Translations under genes and position numbers: made by a program
The notes under the pieces: model-generated
What the model saw: the letters and a program-made list of their open reading frames with translations, nothing else
Told to the model about the DNA's origin: nothing
Database searches by the model: none
From: Rhizobium rhizogenes
GTDB taxonomy: Bacteria; Pseudomonadota; Alphaproteobacteria; Rhizobiales; Rhizobiaceae
DNA: 64,000 nt
Reading direction: 5' to 3'
NCBI RefSeq assembly: GCF_002005205.3
Contig: NZ_CP019701.2
Location: 744,001-808,000 of the forward strand
Part shown: positions 39,057-48,885 of the stretch, in pieces
How positions within the stretch are numbered: the stretch's first letter is position 1
How the letters are laid out: each line of letters begins with the position of its first letter

Positions 39057-41438
39057 TCAGTAATTGTTCGGTTTCCAGCCGATATCCATATCGGCCCAGT
39101 CTTCGTTTGCGGAGCCGACACTGATGTCGCCGAGCGTGCGGAACGCCAGACGGGCATTGATCGACCAGTCATTGGCGGACTGCCGGCTGGAATTGATGTT
39201 GCCCTCGTCGGAATAGCTGACGGTGAAGATCGTGCATTCATCCTGGTAGAGAATGCCGATCCGGCGCTCGGCGGCAAACTTGCCGTTCAGATCGTAGTTG
39301 ATCGAACCGAACAGCGACCAGTTGTCATCCATGCGCAACATGCCGGAGGCCTGAACGATGTCGCGGTCTTCGTTATAGCCATATTTCGGCTGTGCCTTCA
39401 CCTGCGTATAGCTGAGCTTGCCGGTGATACGGCGGTCCGAATAGCTGAGGCCTGTCTCCGAGCGATTGATATCGAGATCGTCCTTGTCGAGACGCAGGCT
39501 CGACGACAGCGAAAGACCAATCGGCGCATCGAAGGCAGCCATGGCGACGTAATCCGAACGGTCGGATTCCAGACCGGAATTGGCGCCGACATTGGCCAGA
39601 TCGTAGGAGGCGAAGGAGTTTTCACCCGCCAGATGGAAGGACTGGCCGACAATGGCACGAACACCATAACCGTTGTCGAAGGTACCATTATAGCGGAAGC
39701 CGAGATTGGCGCGGGTGCCGCCCTCGATCCGGTCGAAACCGGAGAACTTGTCGCGCTCGAACAGATTGGTCGCATCGAATACGAATGCCTGCGCATCTTC
39801 GTTTGGAAGGCGGCCGGAATATTGCTCGTTCGGGCGCACGAAAATCTGTGCGATCGGTTCGATCACGTGGCTGCTGTTGAGCGCCGTGAAGAGCCAAGGA
39901 TAACGCACTTCCAGGCCGCCCGTGACCATGCCGCGAAACGCAGCATCGTCATGCATCATGCCCTCATAGGCATAGGATGTGCCGCCCGACGTGAAGCTTG
40001 ACGGAGACATGTCCGTCCACAGCGCATCGCCGCGCGCAGCGAGGATAGGCGTGATCTGCAGACCGCTATCCATCGTGAAGGTGCGCTTCCACTCGGCTTC
40101 GGTGGAAAGGCGCGTATAATCGCCCTCGAGTCCGTTGAAGCGCGAATAACCTCCAAGCGCGTAGGAATCCTGCTTCAGGCGGGTGATGCTGGTCAGATTG
40201 GTGGTCAGCGAGAGCTCGCCACCATAGACCGGATCCGGCACGAAATAACGGTAATCGACAACAGGATGGACGATCGCCTGTTTGCGCTCCAGGGATTCGG
40301 TGTTGTCTGTGTCTTGAACGTTGAAATAATAACCGCGAGCTTCGAAGGTGTTACGTTCACCTGTGCCAGTCAGGTAAATCTGGTTGGTCTGGACGTCGTT
40401 CTTGTAACCCTTCAGCCCGTAGGTGCGTGAAAAGTTGTTGTCGGTCTGCACCATCGCATCCCAGCCGAAGGCCCAGCGCGGATTGATGGTGAAGTCGCCC
40501 TTGCTGGCGATCATGCCGCGATTGTCGTTCAGCGCGTCGCTGGTTCCGGCCGTGAAGGTTTCGGATTTCAGCTGGCTGATGCCGGCGATCGTGACCGTGT
40601 GCATGCCGGTTTCGAAACGCTGGCGCAGTTCCGCCTGCAACAGCAGGCCCTGCGTCGTGTAATAGGTCGGCGTAACCGTCACATCCGATGTATCGGACAG
40701 GACCTGGAAATAGGGAACGCCGATGCCGAAACCGAGATTGTCGGTAATGCTCATCTGCGGGAACAGGAAGCCGGACTTCCGCTTCACTGTATTGTCGGGA
40801 ACCGTCAGGAACGGCACATAGGCAATCGAATGGCCGAAAAGCTGCAGGCGGGCTTTTTCCAGCCGGATCGTATGGGTCTTTCCGTCCTGGACGACGCGCT
40901 CGGCCTTGACCTGCCAGAGCGGCGCCTTTTCAGGCTTTGCGGCGCAGGGCAGACAGGCAGTGTAGACGCCGTTGTTGAGGACCATAAGATCGCCTTCGAG
41001 ACGCTCGGCGCTCTCACCCGCGATACGGGTATTGTCCGGGGTCTCGACGCGCAGCGCGTTGACGAAGCCCTGACCGAAATCGTCAGTGACATCCATCTCG
41101 TCGGCATAGATCTTGTTGCCGCCGGGCTCGATCAGTTCGATGTTGCCATGGGCGATCACGCGACCGGTCTGCTGATTATATTCCACTTGCTGGGCCACCA
41201 TGCGGTAGCCCGAATATTTCATGCGAACCACGCCCTTCGCGATGACGCGCTGGGAATCGCGATTATAGGTCAGTTCATTTGCTGTAAGCAGGAGTTTCGA
41301 ATCGTCTTGGCTTGCCGACGCAAGCAAACCATCCTGGCCGAAAGCGACCGGGCTGGATGCCAAATACGCGCACACAGCGGCACCTGTCAGAAGGGCCGTC
41401 CAAAGCCGCCTGATATTCCCGCGGTCATATACCGCCAC
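39057..41438 (-). CDS. lptD: LPS-assembly protein LptD
   Basis: 793-aa outer-membrane barrel that inserts lipopolysaccharide. Signal peptide (LLTGAAVCAYLASSPVAFGQ), OstA/LptA-like jellyroll (LTANELTYNRDSQRVIAKGV, ADEMDVTDDFGQGF), then a long beta-rich barrel ending in WADMDIGWKPNNY. Cysteines CLPC (residues about 164-167) and a late Cys (YQDECTIF) may form the disulfide needed for assembly. GTG start overlaps the lptG TAG by one base. Confidence 0.96.
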   Translation of the reverse strand: MAVYDRGNIRRLWTALLTGAAVCAYLASSPVAFGQDGLLASASQDDSKLLLTANELTYNRDSQRVIAKGVVRMKYSGYRMVAQQVEYNQQTGRVIAHGNIELIEPGGNKIYADEMDVTDDFGQGFVNALRVETPDNTRIAGESAERLEGDLMVLNNGVYTACLPCAAKPEKAPLWQVKAERVVQDGKTHTIRLEKARLQLFGHSIAYVPFLTVPDNTVKRKSGFLFPQMSITDNLGFGIGVPYFQVLSDTSDVTVTPTYYTTQGLLLQAELRQRFETGMHTVTIAGISQLKSETFTAGTSDALNDNRGMIASKGDFTINPRWAFGWDAMVQTDNNFSRTYGLKGYKNDVQTNQIYLTGTGERNTFEARGYYFNVQDTDNTESLERKQAIVHPVVDYRYFVPDPVYGGELSLTTNLTSITRLKQDSYALGGYSRFNGLEGDYTRLSTEAEWKRTFTMDSGLQITPILAARGDALWTDMSPSSFTSGGTSYAYEGMMHDDAAFRGMVTGGLEVRYPWLFTALNSSHVIEPIAQIFVRPNEQYSGRLPNEDAQAFVFDATNLFERDKFSGFDRIEGGTRANLGFRYNGTFDNGYGVRAIVGQSFHLAGENSFASYDLANVGANSGLESDRSDYVAMAAFDAPIGLSLSSSLRLDKDDLDINRSETGLSYSDRRITGKLSYTQVKAQPKYGYNEDRDIVQASGMLRMDDNWSLFGSINYDLNGKFAAERRIGILYQDECTIFTVSYSDEGNINSSRQSANDWSINARLAFRTLGDISVGSANEDWADMDIGWKPNNY

Positions 41439-42526
41439 TAGCCGTCCTCCTGATGAAGCAGAATAGTTGCCCCCAAAGCCAACGCCACGATAACTGGAAC
41501 CCAGACCGCGACGGTGGGAGGGACAACACCACCACTCCCGAATGCCCTTACGAGCACGGTTACTACATAAAGCACGAAGCCGGAAACGATTCCACCCAGA
41601 ATCACGGAGCGCGACTGGGCGAAGCGGCTGAACTTTAATGAAACGGTCGCGGCGATCAAGGTCATCGCAACCAGAAGCAGGGGCGTCGATAGCAGGAAAT
41701 GATACTGCGTCTCAAGCGCTTTTGAAGACAGTCCAAAAGACTTTGCAACTTCGATCTTGTGAGAAAGATCAAAGAAAGCAACGGTTTCCGTCTGCGTCAT
41801 CCGTTCCTGCACGAATTCCCGTCTCAGATTGGTACTGATCCGCGTGCTCTCTTGCCGAACTGGCACATGTCCCGCGCGGGTTTCCGTTACGCCGTTAAGA
41901 AGCCAGTAACCATCTTCCAACTTTGCCGACTTGGCATCCTGCCGCGAGACGATGTTTCCGTCCTTGTCGAGGTGGATCAGAACCACATCGAGCAGCATCG
42001 TTCCATTGTCCTCGAAGCTCTTGGCGCCGATGATCGTGTCTTGGCCGCCGCTCGCCTGACGCATCCACGGAATGATCTGCTGCTGGCGGCCGCCATTGGC
42101 TTCGTTGCGCCATCCCGCTTCCATCGCCAGCGACCGGTTCTGGCCCCATGCGGCGATGGGGTTCAAAACGACGACGGACAGAATGCCGAGAAGGACCGCT
42201 CCCAGGACGAAGGGAAGGATGAATTGCCAGGCGGAAACACCTGCTGCGCGCGTGACAACCAGTTCATAACGTCGATTGAGCGAGATCAGCGTCGTCATGC
42301 CCACGAAAAGGGCGATGAAGGGAACGGTCTGCTGCAGGATCAGCGGCAGGCGAAGTGCTGTCAGGCCAAGTGCGCCCGGAACCGAATAGCCCGGCACACT
42401 GGACATGCGCCGCGCCGTCTCGCTGAAATCCGCGAGATAGATGATCGACGATACGCCGAGCACGAACCATACGGCGGTTATCAGATATCGTTTCAGGAAA
42501 TACCGGGCGAGGGTGTTGAAAATCAT
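41438..42526 (-). CDS. lptG: LPS export ABC permease LptG
   Basis: 362 aa, YjgP/YjgQ family. N-terminal membrane helices (RYFLKRYLITAVWFVLGVSS), a periplasmic jellyroll domain in the middle and three C-terminal helices. Works with LptF and the LptB ATPase to pull LPS from the inner membrane. ATG overlaps the lptF stop by 4 bp. Confidence 0.95.
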   Translation of the reverse strand: MIFNTLARYFLKRYLITAVWFVLGVSSIIYLADFSETARRMSSVPGYSVPGALGLTALRLPLILQQTVPFIALFVGMTTLISLNRRYELVVTRAAGVSAWQFILPFVLGAVLLGILSVVVLNPIAAWGQNRSLAMEAGWRNEANGGRQQQIIPWMRQASGGQDTIIGAKSFEDNGTMLLDVVLIHLDKDGNIVSRQDAKSAKLEDGYWLLNGVTETRAGHVPVRQESTRISTNLRREFVQERMTQTETVAFFDLSHKIEVAKSFGLSSKALETQYHFLLSTPLLLVAMTLIAATVSLKFSRFAQSRSVILGGIVSGFVLYVVTVLVRAFGSGGVVPPTVAVWVPVIVALALGATILLHQEDG

Positions 42527-43692
42527 GCGTTGCCGCTCCCCGAATTGCGTGCCAGCCTGCTGGAGAACTGACGGCGCAGGCGGCCTGCCGCATCCGCGAT
42601 CACCTTCGGCATTTTCGGCTTGCGACCGGTTATCAGGATGAAGGCGGCCGCGGCGCCGCTGAGACCCGGCACGGCATAGACCAGCGGGATGAAGGCCGCG
42701 CTCTGCTTGACCTGATTGGTGACGTAAAAACCGAGCCAGCGCAGCATGAAGGCCGTTACCAGCGCGGCGACCATCGGATGCATGCGCGCTTCGCGGTGCG
42801 AGCGGGCATCGGCGGCGATGACCAGCGAGATGAGCGCGAAGGAGAAGGCGAACATCCAGTCCGACAGCCGCTTGTGCAATTCGCTGCGGAAGTTCTCCGG
42901 CGACCGCTTGTAGCTTGCATTGTTCTCGTCGGGAGAAAGAAGGAAGCTGAGGCTGGCATCGCCGGGAGACAGCGACGGCTCGGAATCCTGCTTTTCCGAC
43001 ATGGTCGAGAGATCGAAGGCATAGGACAGGAACTTGACGATCGAGACCTTGCCGTCAGGCGTCTTCTGCTGCACTTCGCCGTCGCGCATGGTCAGCGACG
43101 TGCCGCTCTCATCGATCATGCCTTCCTTGGCGTAATAGATGAGATCGAAATTCGGATCGCGGCGGTCGGCGACGAACAGGCCCTTGAGAATACGGCCCTG
43201 CCGCTGCGCGATCTGCACGTAAAGACCGTCCTGAATGGTGCGGAAGGTCTTTTCCTCGATCACGGATGAGAGCAGGTCGGCATAGGCCGCAGCCACCATC
43301 TGCCGGGCGGAATTGCGCGCCGGCGGCTCGATGAAGTTGGTGATGGTAAAGGAAAACGCACTCAGAACGGCGGCCAGAATGAGAACCGGGCGAAACATCA
43401 CCGAACGCGGCGCCCCGGCCGCATCGATGATGGCAAGCTCGGAATCATTGTTCATCGCCGTGAAGATCTGGGTGATGCCGATGACGAGGGCGAAAGGCAG
43501 GACGACGGGAATGAGCGTCGGCAGGATCATGGTCGCAAGCGCCATGAAGGAGCCCATCGACTGGCCCGTATCGGTGACGAGATTGATTCTCTGGAGAACC
43601 TGGATGGTCCAGATGATGGCCAGCACCGGCAGCAGCGCGACCAGAAACATCTGCGTTGTCCGCCGCAGGATATAGTTCTCGAGAAGCTTCAT
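42523..43692 (-). CDS. lptF: LPS export ABC permease LptF
   Basis: 389 aa from ATG at 43692 (MKLLENYILRRTTQMF) preceded by AAGGGCAGT; the longer upstream reading is rejected. Same architecture as LptG: two to three N-terminal helices, periplasmic domain, three C-terminal helices. First gene of the LPS-export and outer-membrane biogenesis row. Confidence 0.95.
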   Translation of the reverse strand: MKLLENYILRRTTQMFLVALLPVLAIIWTIQVLQRINLVTDTGQSMGSFMALATMILPTLIPVVLPFALVIGITQIFTAMNNDSELAIIDAAGAPRSVMFRPVLILAAVLSAFSFTITNFIEPPARNSARQMVAAAYADLLSSVIEEKTFRTIQDGLYVQIAQRQGRILKGLFVADRRDPNFDLIYYAKEGMIDESGTSLTMRDGEVQQKTPDGKVSIVKFLSYAFDLSTMSEKQDSEPSLSPGDASLSFLLSPDENNASYKRSPENFRSELHKRLSDWMFAFSFALISLVIAADARSHREARMHPMVAALVTAFMLRWLGFYVTNQVKQSAAFIPLVYAVPGLSGAAAAFILITGRKPKMPKVIADAAGRLRRQFSSRLARNSGSGNA

Positions 43693-43991
43693 ACTGCCCT
43701 TGTCGACATTGTTTTTTCCGCACGATCGCCCGCCGGATTTCCGCCTATCTAATCGCATCGTTTGCAATTGGCTATTCCGGCTTGCTCACAAATATGTTTT
43801 GCGCGACGATTTTTCCATCGCCTGTGTCTTTTTGTGGAACAAGCTGTCGGTTTCATGACGTGATTTCCTGTTTCACAAAAATGCCTTTCCTTTAAAGACT
43901 GTAGGCCTTTAAAGAATGCAGGGTTGCGCCCGGGGCCGAAAAGGCCATGATTGTGCGCATCATGCAGGTCGTCCACGAAGAGCAGGAAAAC
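43693..43991. promoter_or_regulatory. Divergent promoter region lptF / pepA with 9-bp direct repeat
   Basis: 299-bp gap. CCTTTAAAG occurs twice at 43889-43897 and 43906-43914, 17 bp apart start to start, each containing the palindrome TTTAAA. The spacing (about 1.6 helical turns) could suit a regulator. No gene seen. Confidence 0.45.
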
Positions 43992-45485
43992 ATGTCCGCC
44001 AAATTCGATATTTCTTTCGCCAATTCCGCTTCGCTTGAAAACGCTCTGGCCGTTGTGCTGCAGGCCTCCGGTGAGGCACAGGCCGTCGCCGGTGCTTCCG
44101 AGGCCGATCCGGGTGGGGTGATCGACAGGGCGGCGAAGATATCGGGCTTCTCCGCAAAGTCGATGACGACGCTCGACGTGATCGCGCCGCAGGGTTCCGC
44201 GGCCGACCGGCTGCTCGTCATCGGTCTCGGCAAGCCGTCGAAACTCGTGGCGCACGACTGGCTGCGCGCCGGCGGCACGGCTGCCGCCGGTTTCCGCAAG
44301 GCGGACAAGGTTGCCATCTATCTCGACGCTCCCGGCATTGAGGTCGGTGCCCAGGCGGCGGCGGATTTTGCTCTCGGCCTGCTGCTGCGCGCCTATAGCT
44401 TCGATGCCTACAAGACCAAGAAGAAGTCCGACGACGAAAAGACCCCGAAGAAGGTCGATGTCATCATCGTCACCGCGGCCCATCGGGAAGCGGAAAAGGC
44501 CTTCGCCGTGTCCGAAGCCGTGGCCGGCGGCGTTCTTCTGGCGCGCGATCTCGTGAACCTGCCGCCGAATGCTCTCGGTCCCGTCGAATTTGCCGAAAAG
44601 GCCGAAGAGCTGCGCAAGCTCGGCGTCGATGTGGAAATTCTCGGCGAGAAGGAACTGAAGAAACTCGGCATGAACGCGCTTCTCGGCGTGGCGCAGGGTT
44701 CGGCCCGTCCGCCCCGGATTGCGGTCATGCAGTGGAATGGCGGCTCCAAGAAAGATGAACCCGTTGCTTTCGTCGGCAAGGGAGTGGTTTTCGATACCGG
44801 CGGCATTTCGCTGAAGCCCGGCCTGAACATGGAAGACATGAAGGGCGACATGGGCGGGGCTGCGGCCGTGACCGGCCTCATGCATGCGCTCGCCGCCCGC
44901 AAGGCCAAGGCGAATGTGATCGGCGTCATCGGCCTGGTGGAAAACATGCCCGATGGCAATGCCCAGCGCCCCGGTGACATCGTTACCTCCATGTCCGGCC
45001 AGACCATCGAGATCATCAATACCGATGCCGAGGGCCGGCTGGTTCTGGCCGATGCGCTCTGGTACACCAAGGAACGCTTCAACCCGAAATTCATGATCAA
45101 TCTCGCCACCCTCACGGGCGCGATCACGGTTGCGCTCGGCAATCTGCAGGCGGGCCTCTTCTCCAATGACGATGAACTGGCCACGCGCCTTGCAGATGCG
45201 GGCGAGGTGACGGCTGAAAAGCTGTGGCGCATGCCGCTCGGCAAGGATTACGACAAGATCATCGATTCCAAATTCGCCGACATGAAGAACAGCTCGGGTC
45301 GTCTGGCCGGCTCCGTCACCGCCGCCCAGTTCCTCAAGCGTTTCGTCGGCGAAACGCCATGGGCGCATCTCGATATTGCCGGCACGGCCATGGGGTCGCC
45401 GCTCACAGAGATCAACCAGTCCTGGGGATCGGGCTATGGCGTGCGGCTTTTGAACGAACTCGTTCGCGCGCATTACGAAGATTGA
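43992..45485 (+). CDS. pepA: Leucyl aminopeptidase
   Basis: 497 aa from ATG at 43992 ([12 protein letters not shown]), preceded by AGGAAAAC; the earlier start at 43947 is less likely. Two-zinc M17 peptidase: [29 protein letters not shown] and the signature [12 protein letters not shown]. Removes N-terminal residues from peptides. Followed 25 bp later by holC, a common pairing. Confidence 0.97.
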   Translation: MSAKFDISFANSASLENALAVVLQASGEAQAVAGASEADPGGVIDRAAKISGFSAKSMTTLDVIAPQGSAADRLLVIGLGKPSKLVAHDWLRAGGTAAAGFRKADKVAIYLDAPGIEVGAQAAADFALGLLLRAYSFDAYKTKKKSDDEKTPKKVDVIIVTAAHREAEKAFAVSEAVAGGVLLARDLVNLPPNALGPVEFAEKAEELRKLGVDVEILGEKELKKLGMNALLGVAQGSARPPRIAVMQWNGGSKKDEPVAFVGKGVVFDTGGISLKPGLNMEDMKGDMGGAAAVTGLMHALAARKAKANVIGVIGLVENMPDGNAQRPGDIVTSMSGQTIEIINTDAEGRLVLADALWYTKERFNPKFMINLATLTGAITVALGNLQAGLFSNDDELATRLADAGEVTAEKLWRMPLGKDYDKIIDSKFADMKNSSGRLAGSVTAAQFLKRFVGETPWAHLDIAGTAMGSPLTEINQSWGSGYGVRLLNELVRAHYED

Positions 45486-45510
45486 GACGGCCGGAGCTCC
45501 AGGTCTGCGG

Positions 45511-45960
45511 ATGACTGAAATTCTGTTCTACCATCTGACGGAATCGAAGCTCGAGGATGCCTTGCCGCCTTTGCTCGAAAAATCGCTGGAACGCGGCTGG
45601 AAGGTCGCGATCCAGACGGTTGACGAGGAGCGTCGCGACTTCCTCGAGACGCATCTGTGGACCTTTCGTGACGACAGCTTTCTGCCGCACGCCACGGATA
45701 CGTCTTCGGCACCGCAAAGCCAGCCGATTCTCCTGACTGCCTCGGAGGCCAACGGTAACGGCGCAAATGTCCGCTTTCTGGTGGACGGCGCCGAACCGCC
45801 GGCGGTGGAAGCCTATGAGCGCATCGTCTTCATGTTTGACGGATATGATGCCTATCAGCTCGAAATGGCGCGAAATCACTGGAAGAGACTGAAGAGCGAA
45901 GGTCATGCCCTGACCTATTGGCAACAGTCGCCGGAGGGCCGCTGGCAGAAGAAGGCGTGA
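45511..45960 (+). CDS. holC: DNA polymerase III chi subunit
   Basis: 149 aa. MTEILFYHLTESKLEDALPP, the LWTFRDDSFLPHAT stretch and VFMFDGYDAYQLEMAR match HolC, which links the clamp loader to SSB. In operon with pepA. Followed by a terminator at 46007-46048. Confidence 0.95.
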   Translation: MTEILFYHLTESKLEDALPPLLEKSLERGWKVAIQTVDEERRDFLETHLWTFRDDSFLPHATDTSSAPQSQPILLTASEANGNGANVRFLVDGAEPPAVEAYERIVFMFDGYDAYQLEMARNHWKRLKSEGHALTYWQQSPEGRWQKKA

Positions 45961-46006
45961 GCGCGGGCCGGTATCGATCTCGCCCGCCGGCATAGCCCAT
46001 AAACGG

Positions 46007-46048
46007 ACCGGCAAAAACTCGCACGTGGCGTCGCATGCCGGTTTTTGC
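46007..46048 (+). terminator. Probable terminator after holC
   Basis: ACCGGCA and TGCCGGT enclose a long loop containing a CGCAC/GTGGCG-type inner pairing, followed by TTTTGC, 47 bp after the holC stop. Confidence 0.55.
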
Positions 46049-46102
46049 ATTATGTGCCGGCCGGCCCGGAGGCCTCAGAGGAAGCAGCGGAAGGACATCA
46101 TC

Positions 46103-47132
46103 ATGGGACAGGCGATATCGCGACCGGAAGCGGAAACGGAACGTCTGGTCGCGGTAAGGTCCGTCATGTCCTTCAGAAATGCGGAAATACCGGAGCTGAA
46201 GGTGCTCTCGCAGCTGGGGCAGGGCGTTTTTGGCGTGCCGCGCGCCGCCGTCCACATCGTTGACGAGGACTGGCTGCATATTGCCGAACAGGCGGGCATG
46301 CAGCTGTCGGAATGCCCGCGCGATCTGTCGATCTGCAACCGCGTCATTGACAGGCGGGATGTCGTGGCCATTTCCGATCTGACGGCGCATCCGGATTTCC
46401 GCTTCATGTCCTACGTCAAAGGGGGGGCCTGAACTGCGCTCCTATGCCGGTGCGCCGATCGAGCTGGAACCCGGCCTCGTCGTCGGGGCCTTTTGTCTGG
46501 TCGATACGGTGCCGAGAAAGTTTTCCCGCGCCGAAATCGACAATCTCAGACATTTTGCGATGCTGGCGGCGGCGCTCCTGCGGCTTCAGAAAGCCAATTT
46601 CACCATGATCCTTGCCGAGCGCGAGTTGCGCGACGCGGCGATGACGGACCCTCTGACCGGCTTTTATAACCGCAAGGCGCTGGAAGCGATCGTTGACGGG
46701 CAACTGGGCGCCGCACTTCAGGCGAGCGAGACCTTCGGCGTGCTTTATCTCGATCTGGATGGTTTCAAGACGATCAACGATACGTTCGGCCACCCGGCCG
46801 GTGACTGTGTGCTGACTGCCGCCGCCGGGCGCATTCGCGGTGCCATTCGCAGCGAGGATATCGCGGTGCGTATGGGCGGCGATGAATTCGCTATTTTCAT
46901 ACCGCGACCCGGCGCGCCGGAGGTGATGCGCGCAATGGCCGACCGGCTTTTATCCGCCTTCCGCAAACCTTTCGATGTCGAGGGCCAGGAGGTCGAGGCA
47001 CGCCTCAGCATCGGCGGCGCGATTGCTCCGCAGGCGGGCGCCGATCGAGCGACGTTGCTGTGCAGCGTCGACGAGGCTCTGTATCAGGCCAAAAAATCAG
47101 GGCGCGACCGCTTCGTCAGCTGCGCCCTGTGA
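46103..47132 (+). pseudogene. GAF-GGDEF diguanylate cyclase, frameshifted at a G7 tract
   Basis: ATG at 46103 (MGQAISRPEAETERL, after GGAAGGA) opens a GAF sensor domain that stops at 46430-46432 just after YVKGGA. Removing one G from the seven at 46421-46427 restores YVKGGPELRSYAGAPIEL and runs through to a complete GGDEF domain (MTDPLTGFYNRKAL, MGGDEFAIF, YQAKKSGRDRF) ending at 47132. The active-site GGDEF motif is intact. So a one-base insertion in a homopolymer separates sensor from cyclase. A GTG at 46509 could allow separate translation of the cyclase half. The lesion could be real, phase-variable, or a sequencing error. Confidence 0.9.
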
Positions 47133-47163
47133 TGTCTGCTTCTTCGAAAAGCGTTTCGGCGTC

Positions 47164-48090
47164 TCAGTCGTAGAAGGAATCCACGAATTTGTGGCGGCCG
47201 AGAAGGAAGGCGTCCGCCACATGGGTCAATGGCGCCAGATCCACATCCGAACGGCCCGCCTTGATGATCTCCGCAAAACGCTCGTAAAGCGCCGGATATT
47301 CCCGCTCCGGTTCAGAGAGCTTCTCTTCGCCATTGATCGAGAGCTTCGCGCCGCCTTCCGAAAGCACCATCCGTCCGGATGAGGTTTCGGCAACGATATC
47401 CCAGCTTTGCTTGCCGGTCTGGCGCCAGTCGAATTCGGCATGAACGGGCATTTTCGTCACGTCGGAGAAATGCAGGTCGGCGGCGATCGGTGCGTCGCGG
47501 TTTTCCGGGAATTCCAGTGTTGCCTTGGTCAGGAACAGCGCGCGCGGCAGGATGTGGGTGATGATGGAGAGTGCGTTGATGCCGGGGTCGAACACGCCGA
47601 GGCCGCCCGCCTGCCAGATCCACGCCTGGTTCGGATGCCAGTGGCGCACATCCTCCTTCCAGATGATATGCACGCTGTCGATTTTTGTCGCAGCCAGAAA
47701 CGCTTTGGCGGCTTCCACTGCCGGCGCGTAACGCGAGTGCCAGCTGGCAAACAGGGAAAGGCCCTTCGAATCGGCGAGGCGCACGAGATCCTGCACTTCG
47801 GACAGCGTGGCACCCGGCGGCTTTTCGAGGAAAACATGCTTGCCGGCATTCAGCGCCGCATAGGCCGCCTCGTAGCGATATTGCGGCGGCATGCACAGCG
47901 ACACGGCGTCGATTTGCGGAACCGCTTCGAGCATCGCCTCGATGGTGCCATAGGAGGCGACGCCGTCCACTGTGCCGTGACGGCTTGCCGTGGCGATCAG
48001 TTCGAAATCCGGATTGCCTGCGATGGCTGGAAGGTGCTGGTCGCGAACGATTTTGCCGACGCCGACGATGGCAAGCTTGGTGGCTGACAT
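47164..48090 (-). CDS. Gfo/Idh/MocA oxidoreductase, galactose/arabinose 1-dehydrogenase-like
   Basis: 308 aa from ATG at 48090 (MSATKLAIVGVGKI). Rossmann loop VGVGKIVRDQH, then EKPPGATLSEV with the family Lys, and WIWQAGGLGVFDPGINAL. These stretches resemble D-galactose or L-arabinose 1-dehydrogenases that feed non-phosphorylated sugar oxidation in rhizobia and Pseudomonas. ATG at 48117 is an alternative. Adjacent plus-strand genes are unrelated, so it is probably monocistronic. Confidence 0.88.
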   Translation of the reverse strand: MSATKLAIVGVGKIVRDQHLPAIAGNPDFELIATASRHGTVDGVASYGTIEAMLEAVPQIDAVSLCMPPQYRYEAAYAALNAGKHVFLEKPPGATLSEVQDLVRLADSKGLSLFASWHSRYAPAVEAAKAFLAATKIDSVHIIWKEDVRHWHPNQAWIWQAGGLGVFDPGINALSIITHILPRALFLTKATLEFPENRDAPIAADLHFSDVTKMPVHAEFDWRQTGKQSWDIVAETSSGRMVLSEGGAKLSINGEEKLSEPEREYPALYERFAEIIKAGRSDVDLAPLTHVADAFLLGRHKFVDSFYD

Positions 48091-48117
48091 GGAGAGGTAC
48101 CCGTTTGAGTGCTTCAT

Positions 48118-48885
48118 GAGATAAAGTGTGACTTTACAAGTTTTTTAGCAGAAACGGCCGAAGGGGCAAGGTGATCATCCAGACCTGGAACGGCTTTTTT
48201 GGCTAACAATATCAGGCGTTGAAAACGTAGAAGCGTTATTTATGAATAAAGTAATATTCTTGAAATTAAATAATGAATTGAGAATTGATTGAAAAATTCA
48301 ACTTCAGATGGTTTTAGAAGATCGTTCTTTGATATTCATCGTGGAAATTTAATAGTCGATTTTATTTTTTATTGTGAGTTCTTCGAATCGCGTTTGGATG
48401 ATATTTTTATTTTGAGAAGAAAATCTCTTGTATTTTGTTTTACAAGATGAATGAAATCAATCATCGGTTCAATATGTATGGACCGAGTTCGGCAAGGCTA
48501 TCGATAGTCTGTAGCTATGTCGATATGAATTGGGCGGGGAGTAGATTATCCGGCCGGACATTGTCCTGTGGCTTTCTGTTGTCACGCCACTCCGGTTGAC
48601 TTATTTGCCGGCGCGGCATTATGCGGTGCCGGAACCTCCGGATGCGATCCCGCATGAAATACCGCGTGTGCCGGTGTGCATGCTGGTCACGGCGCCACTG
48701 ATGTCCGCCTTCGCCAGTGCCCGTACTGCGTCGGCGAGTGAATATTGGATACGTATCAGTGCCGTCCGCTTGTCGGCGGCCTGTCGCATCGGCGGCGTGT
48801 TATATTGCGCTCCGCAGAGACAGAAAGTGTGAAGGGCAAATGCCGGAATTACGGCTGTGAGACAAATGACAATCGGGGGGTGCAG
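48118..48885. other. Long AT-rich intergenic region
   Basis: 768 bp with no supportable gene. About 48190-48480 is strikingly AT-rich compared with the window, with runs such as TTTATTTTTTATTGTGAG and several stops in all frames. The right part (48500-48885) returns to normal composition; small open frames there do not resemble proteins. It is the upstream region of the EAL gene and of the sugar dehydrogenase. Confidence 0.65.

Noticed and set aside
48190..48480. AT-rich region as a replication origin
   Set aside because: No DnaA-box cluster, parS-like sites or repABC/hemE-type neighbours were seen; AT-richness alone is not enough.
48596..48832. Possible small gene (78 aa) in the long gap before the EAL gene
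   Set aside because: No family resemblance, no good ribosome site, and it overlaps the upstream extension of the EAL frame. Left as unassigned intergenic sequence.
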